This document shows positions 55,405-64,000 of a stretch of 64,000 nucleotides of DNA, one piece after another. Below the pieces are notes generated by a model, which was given only the letters and a program-made list of their open reading frames with translations, did no database searches and was not told the DNA's origin. The position numbers and the translations under genes were made by a program. Each line of letters starts with the position of its first letter. Position 1 is the first letter of the stretch. Source of the stretch: Catonia carolina (Eukaryota > Arthropoda > Insecta > Hemiptera > Achilidae); contig JAQMRL010000012.1 in assembly GCA_035578175.1 (NCBI GenBank), positions 23,314,960 to 23,378,959 on the forward strand, in the 5' to 3' direction.

Positions 55405-56354
55405 ACTTTCTCTTGCGTATATGAATACATAGAAAGGAAAGTATTGTTTTCATGTAAATTTTTTGAAATAGAGTTATACGTATATCACCGGATATACGAT
55501 CACGTTTTCAGACCCCCTGAACCCAAAAAACATGTTCCTAGCGATTGGTCTTTGTGTGTGTGTTTGAACAAAATATCTCAAGAACGAAACATCGACGGAA
55601 GTTAAAACGTAAAACTTAAGTTAGGTACGAGAGGACCCAACATTTTCATCAAAATTGGTCAACTGAAAGTAGTAGTTTAATTCGTGTAATTTTTCACTTT
55701 CTTGTGATTTTCTCAAAGTCGGCTGCTACGATTTTTTTTTAAAGTCGTCTCATTTATTACATTTTTTATGCTCTGTAAGTTAGAGTTAGCGCCATGTCTG
55801 CTGAAACTCTTGGGGAAGCTGTGCTCCCGTTGAATAAATAAATGGCTGTTTACGCATTTTAGGGCAAAAGTGTATAGGCCTATCATCAAAGTTATAGAAA
55901 ATTTAAACACCTACAACTTTTATGAAACATTTCTTTGTACAACGCTTAGTTTAGCGGTAATTAGTGATTTTCTGTATTTTTTTTTTCATGATAATCTGTA
56001 GAAAAATGGATTTTTTAAGATTTCAGCCTTTGTATGCATTTAACGACAAAATTGTATATAATTAAATGAATAGGAAATTAAAAGCCCTGCGACTTTTACT
56101 TCAAGCATTTTTCTCTACAGAGCCTAATTTAGCGGGAAAGAGTGATTTTCCGTATTATTAAGCCAAACTAAGTTTGGTTTTCATTTTACATCATTCACTC
56201 ATGATTAAAATTAGGTTAAGGTTTTTGAGGTTAATTTTTTTTTGTTTAATGTTTTCTTACTAATGTTATATTGTTAGGATGTTAGGATAATATAAGGTTA
56301 TATTGTTAATTTTTTGAGTTGACAAAAGGAAGTCGTGTGAGTATTTCACACTAG
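55405..56354 (-). repeat. REP1 full-length copy
   Basis: ACTTTCTCTTGCG at 55405, the CCCCTGAACCCAAAAAACAT and ATATCTCAAGAACGAAACAT blocks, and the 5' end near 56318-56354 (GACAAAAGGAAGTCGTGTGA, then TTTCACACTAG). Confidence 0.8.
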
Positions 56355-56944
56355 CTTTTTTAATTTTTTTTCGCCGTGCTACCCTTTTAATGCGATATGT
56401 TGGTAATTTTATTTACTGGGGGAGAAGATATATTTTTTTCGAACATTTAATTATTTCCTTAAATGGACAAAAGATGTTTGCCAAGAAAACAGAAACGTTA
56501 AGATAACCAAGTCCACACGTGGACGGCTTATTTAATTACTTGACTTAAATAAGAAAGCGTATGACATAAGGTGGTAAAAGCTTCTAGAAGATAGATAAGT
56601 ACACTATTAAAAAATATAATAAACTGCTTTCAACGTAAAGTGCACGTATAGAAAGAACCTTGACAGAGTAAAAAAATATCCTCGACACGTGACAACATTA
56701 AACAATTTTAACAAATATTGTACGCATAACCGCACTATTTTTTTTAATCTTCAAAAATTAATTTCTACTTTATCTTGCCCTATCTGAATTTACCATGCTT
56801 CTCAACAAATTTGAGCTATAGGAAAATTAACATTAGACAATGTACTGTCAACATAAATTTTATTATAAGAGTGTAATTTTATTTTTATTTCTCCAGTCCT
56901 TTGGAAACAATAAAAATGAGTCCCCAAAAGATTTTAATAGCTAA
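56355..56944. other. No recognised gene
   Basis: AT-rich spacer, nothing supportable. Confidence 0.3.
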
Positions 56945-59600
56945 TATTTAATCTATATAAAGCTCCAGCCACTAATGACTCACTGACATAAATTCTAACC
57001 CATTGGGAGGTCTCGGTGAGCAAAATCCCTAAGGACCTTTTTCGTCGGGTGTCGGCTGAAACCGGCGGGAAAAATGCCAAATTTTTAGGTACTTTAAAAT
57101 GTCAAATCGGGGTCAAATGCCAATCGGGGTTCAATGGGGGTTGCTACCTTTATCCAAAAATTATGAAATTTATAAATTTTTAGAGTACAAAATATATTTT
57201 AACGGCATGTTCTTGACGTTAAAAGTTGAATAAAAATTTGGTAACGCGAAAACTTTCAGGTTCCACCCCGTTACCTTTGGTAGGGGGTAGTATTTTTTAC
57301 CTCCTGAACGGTGCTTCGTGGCGATAAAGTGTATAGAATCTTTGTTGTGCCTCTCCCAAAGTACTTCGAGGCCATGTAGCTAAAGTTGCCCTTAATCTAC
57401 CTGTTCGCTGAGAAAACTCAAAACACTACCATTTCGGCTTTTAGGGCTTGGCATTTTTCTTTCTTAACACCTTCATAACAGTTTTCTTGGCAAATGTTTA
57501 TTGACAAAACGTTACACATACCCATAGAGTCACGGAGAATTTATTAAATTTTTGATCGGGTCCTATGGGGATTGCTACCCCAACAAAATTTTTAAAATTT
57601 TTGGAGTACAAGTAACCTTTTAACGGCATGTTATTTAGCGAAAGAAATACATAAAAATTTGGTAACCCGAAAATTTTAAATTCTGTAAATAAAAACTTTT
57701 ATATTTTCTTTTTTGGTTTTTTTATTTTGTTAATTGATCATTGATTATAAATAATTAAACTCGCCACTCCAGCAGCGTTTTGCGCTGCTTCCGTGTTCCG
57801 ACCTCAGAGGGGTAGGTGGATCAGAATTCATATGTGGATTAGAACCATTTGCCACAAGGTGAATGAATGAGTGAACGTTACGTACCTGTAACACGTTTTG
57901 TTAATAAAAATTTGCCTAAAAAACCGTTTTGAAGGTGTACATATAGTAGGCCTAATACCTGAAAACGGCAAACCCCAAAAAACCGAAATTTGGTTTTTGT
58001 AGTTTACTCAGCGGACCGGTGGGTTAAGGGCAACTTTGGTTATATAATGTTGAAGTACGTTTTTGTGGGGGCACAAAACAGGTTCATGCATTTTGTCCCT
58101 ATTATTCACCGTTAAGGAGATAAAGAAATACAACCCCTACCGCAGGCTAGAGGGTTCTAATTGAAAATTTTCGGGTTATTAAATTTTTGTGTAATTTTTA
58201 ACTCTAAACAACATGCCGTCAAAAGACTTTTTGTATTCTAAAAATGAAACATTTCATATCTTTTGGATAAGGGTAGCAATCCCCGTAAGACCCCGATTTA
58301 AAATTTGGAACATTACCCGTGATTCTACAGGTACGTGTAACTGTTTATATATATAAATTTAACGAAATAACCCATTTTGAAGGTGTAAAGAAAGAACAAT
58401 ATGAAAACGGCAAACCCCAAAAAGCCGAAATTTTGTTTTTTGAGTTTTCTCAACAAACCGGCAAGTTAAGGGCAACAATAGCTATATGGTTTTAAAGTCC
58501 TTTGCAAGGGGTACAAAAAATATTTTATACAATTTTTCTCTACGATACACCGTTTAGGAGATAAAAAATACACCCCTACCGCAGGCTAGAGGGTGCTGAT
58601 TGAGAATTTTCGGGTTATCAAATTTTTGTATAATTTTTAACGCCAACCAACATGCCGTTAACAGATTTTTTATGTTCTAAAAATTAAAAAATATTCATTA
58701 TTTTTAGATAAGGGTAGCAACCCTCATATAACCTTGATTTAAAATTTGAAAAATTTCCCATAATGCGGAGAGTACGTGTAATGTGGTCCTAGCGAAAGTT
58801 TGCCAAAGAAACCCGTTTTGATGGTGTTACAAAAGAAAACTTGAAAAATGCAACCCCAAAAAAGCCGAAATTTTATTTTTTGAGTTTTTTTTACCGAACC
58901 GGCGAGTTGAGGACAACGATAGCTATATGATTTTGAAGTACATTAAAAGGGGTACAAAAAATATTCTGTACAATTTATTTTTACGATGCACCGTTTATGA
59001 GATAAAAAAAATACAAACCCTACTGCAAAAAAGACGGTGCAACTTAAAAATTTTCGGATTATCACATTTTTATGTAGTTTTTAACGCCAAACAACATGCC
59101 GTCATCAAATTTTTTGTATTCTAAAAATTTAAAAATTTCATAATTTTTAAATAAGGGTACCAAACCCCGTAGGACCTCGATCTAAAATTTGTAAAGTCAC
59201 CCGTGATTCCGGGAGTTAGTGTAATGTGGTCCTAATAAAAATTTGTCAATGAAACCCGTCTTCGTGGTGTTACAAAGAAAAACCTAAAAACTGCAACCCC
59301 GAAAAAGCCAAATTTTTGTTCCAGCGAACCGGCGGGTTAAGGGCAACTTTATATATATGATCTTAACGTACGTCGGGAGGGGAACAAAAATGGTCGCGTG
59401 GCCTTTGCGCTACGAAACTTCGTTAAAAAGTTTGAAATATTCGGACGCATCCCCTGAGCTTTCGGGAAGAGGTACCTTAAATCTGGCATTTTTCCCGGGG
59501 GTTTCAGCCGACGCCCGACAAAAAAGGTCCTCAGAGATTTTGCTTTTAGAGACCTCCCAATAGGCTAGAATTTCCATGAGTGAGTCATTAGAACTTATAT
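56945..59600. mobile_element. Foldback-like element 2: two unequal arms of ~435-bp subrepeats
   Basis: Left end CTAATGACTCACTGACATAA...GGGAGGTCTCGG and right end the complement (GAGACCTCCCAATAGGC...GAGTCATTAG). The left arm (to about 57690) holds ~1.5 subrepeats; the right arm (about 57930-59600) holds four in opposite orientation, with landmarks near 58030, 58471, 58911 and 59342, i.e. steps of about 431-441 bp. The centre (57770-57870: GCAGCGTTTTGCGCTGC, GGGGTAGGTGGATCAGAA, GCCACAAGGTGAA) matches the end of element 1. Long, unequal inverted arms made of tandem subrepeats are the hallmark of Drosophila Foldback and Galileo elements; homology to those is not claimed. No transposase is seen. 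Confidence 0.75.
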
Positions 59601-60002
59601 GTTTTATTAAATTATAATTGTAATTTTTAATTCAATAGAATATAACTAACTAGTAATGTTTTTCTTTTTATTTAATTAAGTTAACGAATCATTTAATAAT
59701 ACTTTTAATAAAATTATTTGGCAAAAAAAAATTTAAACTAAAAAAATTAAAAAATTTTTACTTAAAAATTAAAAAACGAGTGCAAAAATTTTTTCTAATG
59801 TAAGTACCGTGCTATATCAAAATGAAATAACATTTTTCCTTTATTATTAATTTAATTATTAGCTATTAAAATTTTTTGTACTAATTTTTGTTTTCTAAAC
59901 GACTTGAGTAATAGAAGTAAGATTACACCTATATAATATGATGATTGTTAACAGAACATTGTTCATTGTTAATTTCCCTAAAATTTGTTGGGAACCACAG
60001 AA
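59601..60002. other. Very AT-rich spacer
   Basis: Poly-A/T rich, no feature. Confidence 0.35.
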
Positions 60003-60122
60003 TATGAAAGGAAAGTACTGTTTTCTTGTAAATTTTTCTAAACCGATTTTTCATCGGAAATGCACATTTTCAGGCCCACTAAATCCCAAAAACATCTTTT
60101 TAGCGATTGATCTGTCTGTGCG

Positions 60123-60188
<66 letters not shown>

Positions 60189-60490
60189 CAAAATATCTCA
60201 ATAATGAATTATTGTACCAAGTTAAAAATCTGAATTTGACTTAGCACAAGGTTACCACAAGGAGACCCGACCCAAACATTTTCCTCAAAATCAGTCAACT
60301 GGAAGTTGTAGGTCATTCGTGCGATTTGTACTTTTTTGCTAATTTCTCAAAAACGACTGCTACAATTATTTTAAAAATCACCTCATTTACTACATTTTTT
60401 ATTCTCTACGAGATACGGTAAGCACAACGTCTGCTTAAATTCTTGGGGAGGTTGTGCTCTCGTGATAACAATCGTGTTTTTACGATTGCG
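60003..60490 (-). repeat. REP1 copy, 5' part missing, with long (TG)n
   Basis: GGAAAGTACTGTTTTC, the CTAAATCCCAAAAACATC block, (TG)n at about 60119-60186 (one of the longest in the window), ATCTCAATAATGAATT and ATTCTTGGGGAGG, ending near GATTGCGGTCTTG. Confidence 0.75.
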
Positions 60491-60499
60491 GTCTTGAAT

Positions 60500-60852
60500 A
60501 AGTAGGTAAAGAAGTACACGGAGGACGAGAAGGAGAAGGGATTGCGGAGAAGGACGAGAAGGTGAAGATGGATAAATTATGAGAAGGAGAAGGACTCGAA
60601 AGAGGAGGAGAACACGGACAAAAATAAAGGCGGCGGCGTAGACGAATAAGAATGAAAAGGAGGAGGAGGAGAAATAGGTGAAGGAAAAGGAAGAGGAGAA
60701 TTGCACAATAACAGAGGAGGAGGAGAACACGGAGAAGGAGAAGGTGAACACGGAAAAGAATGAGGAGAAGGAAGAGAAGGTTACGGAGAAGGATGAGAAG
60801 GGTGATAGAGTGGAGGAAAAGAAGAGGAATAGGAGGTGGGAGGAGAAGACGA
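60500..60852 (+). repeat. Purine-rich (GAAGGA/GGAGAA)n minisatellite
   Basis: About 350 bp of almost pure G/A on the plus strand. The resulting Glu/Lys-rich and Ser/Phe-rich frames on the two strands are composition artefacts. Confidence 0.85.
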
Positions 60853-61640
60853 TTAAGACCTACTTACCAAAAACAATCCTTAAAAAGTATTTTTTGACTT
60901 CAGGTGCTCATTGAAATCTAGATACCAAAAATTTTGCAACATTGCAACACTCTCATCCTATATAATACAAACAGAGCACGATAAAATAAAAATAGAAAAA
61001 TCAGTTGCACACATTCTTGTGGTATGAGATATAACAAAATATGGTGAGAATATTGTATAAAATAACCAACCTTTCAAAAAAAAACCTTTTGACCAAACCA
61101 GACTGCGTTGGACAGTAGAATAAAATTTTTATCAACTCTCACCACGTCCCATTTTATGTTGAGTCAACAACTGACCACACGACCACCGCGCTGCAACAGG
61201 GCGTCGATTTATAAAACTGTCATATTTCTGTTATTTATTATTTCAGAATGTGCGATACGAGTGACTAATACATCTTCTTCCTTCATTTAACACAATGCAT
61301 TAGTTTTTATTCCGACCAAAAATACTTTATTAATATAAAGTCTCCTAAAATGAACGAAACTTCATTAAATCTGCCAATGTAATACATCGCATCAAATAAA
61401 TTTGGTAAGGTAAATTATATAATTTTTCTCACGAACCTTCTTCTTGTAAAATATTTTATTTTTCTACTCCTCGTCTACGGTATCCACCTCATATCAAACC
61501 TTAACTTTTAAACTTCCCTTAACCGTAACCTCTTATATCACCTGAATATATGTACCCTCAGGCAACCTCCTCATTTGACTACACCGGATCAATTTTTTAA
61601 ACCCCAAACTAGACTGTGCTGTTAAAATGGTTTTGAAGGT
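60853..61640. other. No recognised gene
   Basis: AT-rich, nothing supportable. Confidence 0.3.
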
Positions 61641-61780
61641 AGTTTGTTTTTAAAACATATTGTACTTTATTGCTACGGACCGTTCCGGGATCTGGGTAAA
61701 TTAATTAATTAACTATCGTTTAGAATTACAAACAAGTATTTATTAAACACTATAAAGTATAGTTACTGCAATCAAATTGA
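61641..61780 (-). mobile_element. LTR 3'-end fragment
   Basis: Minus strand reads ACCCAGATCCCGGAACGGTC, close to ACCTAGATCCCGAAACGGAC at the 3' end of the 2.4-kb solo LTR, with similar AT-rich sequence before it. Only about 100-140 bp are recognisable and no internal region follows. Confidence 0.5.
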
Positions 61781-61891
61781 TAATTATAATGAATAATAAA
61801 CTAATTATAATGAAGAATTTAGGAAAAAACAAATAAATCGAGTCAAGCCCAACGAATCACCTGGCCAGCCTACAAGAAGAAATCTCTCTCG

Positions 61892-62335
61892 ATGAACGCC
61901 AAGTTCCAACATTACTACTCCATTGTTAAGCCTGAAGCAACGTACGCTAGCGTAACACTTTCTAAGTTGAAAACTGAATTCACAATAGATAAGCTACAGA
62001 AAGCAGACAGAAGGAACCATCAACAAAAAACACCAAGTGGTTGGATAATGGAAATTGCTGCCAAACAGAATTGTATATCGGGAAAGTGAGTCAATTGTTG
62101 ATACAATGTGAAAAAGGAGAATACCCTTTTACCGTCATATATCAAGATTAATCGATACCAGGCTAGTGAAACAGCTCGAACTTTTTTTTGGGAAAATGAA
62201 ACCAATAACGATTCGTTTGAAGAGGTCCAGGATGATTTACAATAGTTAGGTATAACGATGCAACAAATTGCAGGCGGAGAGGATAAGAGAATTCTGAGGA
62301 ACAGAGACATGAGACTTGAACTTAGTACATTTGAT
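61892..62335 (+). pseudogene. Unidentified decayed reading frame
   Basis: One frame runs from 61892 to 62335 with stops at 62087, 62099 and 62231. Non-low-complexity pieces are KFQHYYSIVKPEATYASVTL, then ASETARTFFWENETNNDSFE and, after a stop, LGITMQQIAGGEDKRILRN. The last part (a DDL...LGIT...Q pattern followed by R-rich sequence) resembles C-termini of LINE ORF2 proteins; I cannot assign it. Lies between an LTR fragment and REP1. Confidence 0.35.
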
Positions 62336-62505
62336 TAAAAACAATACACCATAGCTGATAAATAAAGGGCGGCCAGGTTGAGAATGAAAAAGTTTTGGAA
62401 GCAGAGGAGAAAGCTGAAAGCCAAATCCTAGCTTGTACTATAAGGACTTCAAACTGTATGAACTAATTTAAGTGCTCCAATGTGGACGTAAAATAAATAA
62501 AAATA

Positions 62506-63424
62506 TCCGATGTGAAACTCTCACACGACTTTCTCTTGTCAATGCAAATATTGAACAATATAACCTAACGTTAGTAATAAAACATTAAAAATTAACAAAA
62601 AATTAATCTCAATAAGCATAACCTAATGTTAATGAGTGAAAGACGCAAAATGAAAATCAACCTCAGTTTGGTTTAAAAATAGGTACTAAAAATCACTCTT
62701 TCACGCAAAACTAAGCTCTGTAGAGAAAAATTCTTTAAATGAAAGTTGCACATCTTTAATTTCCTATAAATTTGATTATATACACTTTTGTCGTAAAATG
62801 CATGCTAAGGCTGAAATCTTAAAAAAAATTCAGATTTTTTTACATGTTTTAGTGGGAAGAAACAGAAAATCGCTAATTACCGCTAAACTAGGCGTTATAC
62901 AAAAAAATGAAGTAAAAGTAGTAGGTTTTAAAATTCTCTACAACTTTTATTGTATACATTTTTGCGCTAAAATGCGTATTAAAGCAGCAATCTTAAAAAA
63001 AAACATTTATTTTAGGAAAAAACAGCCTTTCAAAGAATTTCAGCAGACATAGCGCCTACCCTAACTTGTAGAGCATAAAAAGTTTAGATAATGAGGCGAT
63101 TTTTTAAAAAGTCGTAGGAGCCGTTTAGAGAAAATCTCAAAAAAGTGAAAAATGACACGAATAAACTACTACTTCCGGTTGACCGATTTTGATAAAAATG
63201 TTCGTGTCGGGTCCGGTAGTAGTATCTCGCTTAAGTTTCAAGTTTCAAGTTTGTACTCCGTTCTTGAGATATTCTGTTCACACACACACAACTAATCTCT
63301 AAAAACATGTTTTTTTTGGGTCCAGGAGGTCTGAAACGGGTAGATCCGGTGAAAACTCGATTTCGAAAAATCGGCATGAAAACAATACTTTCCTTCCTAT
63401 ATATTCAGATAAGCAAGAGAAAGT
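62506..63424 (+). repeat. REP1 full-length copy
   Basis: GATGTGAAACTCTCACACG hairpin, ACTTTCTCTTGTC (62528-62540), complete block order, and GCAAGAGAAAGT ending at 63424. Followed directly by another copy. Confidence 0.82.
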
Positions 63425-63431
63425 AAAAATA

Positions 63432-64000
63432 AAATAAAAATACGGAAAATCACGCTTTCACGCTAAACTAGGCTCTGTAGAGAAAAATGCTCTAAACAAA
63501 AGTTGTAGATCTTTTAATTTTCTATAACTTTTATTATATACACTTTTGTCGTAAAATGTATACTAAGACCGAAATGTTAAAAAAATTGATTTTTCTCACG
63601 TTTTTGTGAGAAAAAAAAACAGAAAATCGCAAATTACCGCTAAACTAAGCGTTATACAAAAAAATGTTTGAAACAGAAGTTGTAGGTTTTTAAATTCTCT
63701 ACAACTTTTATTATATAAGTTTTTGCGCTAAAATTTATATTAAAGCCGTAATCTTAAAAAAACAACGTTTTTACGTGAAAACAGCCTCACCGAGAATTTC
63801 AGCAAACATGGCGCCTACCCTATCTTGTAGAGAATAAAAAATTGAGTAAAATAGGCGATTTTAAAAAAAATCGTAGGACCAGTTTTTGAGAAAATCGCAA
63901 AAAACTGAAAAATTATACGAATAAACTACTACTTCCGGTTGACCGATTTTGATGAAAATGTTCGTGTCGCGTCCGGTAGTGGTATGTAACTTAAGTTTCA
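63432..64000 (+). repeat. REP1 copy, 5' truncated and running past the window end
   Basis: Starts inside the family at ACGGAAAATCACGCTTTCAC and proceeds in the standard order to the GTTCGTGTCGCGTCCGG block at the last base. It is tandem and in the same orientation as the preceding copy. Confidence 0.8.

Noticed and set aside
60383..60914. Ser/Phe-rich and Glu/Lys-rich frames on opposite strands
   Set aside because: Both are translations of a polypurine tract; composition artefact.

Overview
This window looks like an AT-rich, intron-era animal genome, most likely an arthropod and probably an insect. That is inferred from the transposable-element repertoire: a Jockey-clade non-LTR retrotransposon, insect-type Tc1/mariner relatives, pogo/Tigger relatives, a Penelope-like fragment, tRNA-derived SINEs and a solo LTR with an arthropod-style TATA promoter. 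I found no host protein-coding gene, rRNA or functional tRNA. Essentially everything recognisable is a transposable element or its relic, often nested, with microsatellites and unassigned AT-rich DNA between.

Layout. 1-2.45 kb: a decayed minus-strand Jockey EN/RT relic, then a 672-bp solo LTR with a 4-bp target duplication. 3.4-10.3 kb: several copies of the commonest repeat of the window (called REP1 here; terminal motif ACTTTCTCTTGCC / GGCAAGAGAAAGT), a broken mariner-like transposase, and a 465-bp element with perfect 90-bp inverted ends. 11-19.5 kb: a tRNA-derived SINE, a ~140-bp degenerate tandem array, a pogo-like element, an inverted-repeat unit with a hammerhead-like core, a 5' fragment of the Jockey family, another REP1 and a 190-bp hairpin element. 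20.7-24.2 kb: a 2.39-kb DNA transposon with 32-bp inverted ends and a decayed transposase-like gene, then a 473-bp TTAA-flanked element. 24.4-29.4 kb: a second non-LTR RT relic split by a SINE with a 12-bp target duplication, and an 810-bp Tigger-like element with the tail of its transposase. 30-32.5 kb and 56.9-59.6 kb: two foldback-like elements whose arms are built of ~435-bp tandem subrepeats. 33.04-37.45 kb: the best-preserved element, a complete 4.4-kb Jockey-type retrotransposon (ORF1 plus ORF2, poly-A tail, 14-bp target duplications) with only one short frame disturbance. 37.5-45.2 kb: a Penelope-like RT fragment, a 1.73-kb foldback made of an inverted duplication of a mariner-like 3' end inserted into a REP1 copy, a hAT MITE with a perfect 8-bp target duplication, and more REP1. 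45.3-55.2 kb: fragments of an RTE/L1-like RT, a second SINE copy, and a second Tigger copy carrying a SINE and a 187-bp triplication. 55-64 kb: REP1 copies, the second foldback element, a purine-rich tract and REP1 at the window end.

How the parts relate: the autonomous elements (Jockey, Tigger, mariner-like, the 20.7-kb transposon) are the presumed sources of enzymes for the non-autonomous ones (SINEs, MITEs, foldbacks), but only the Jockey element looks close to intact. Nested insertions give relative ages: the foldback is younger than its REP1 host, the SINE at 53.6 kb is younger than the Tigger copy (an empty site is present at 29.0 kb), and the hAT MITE is younger than its surrounding tandem unit.
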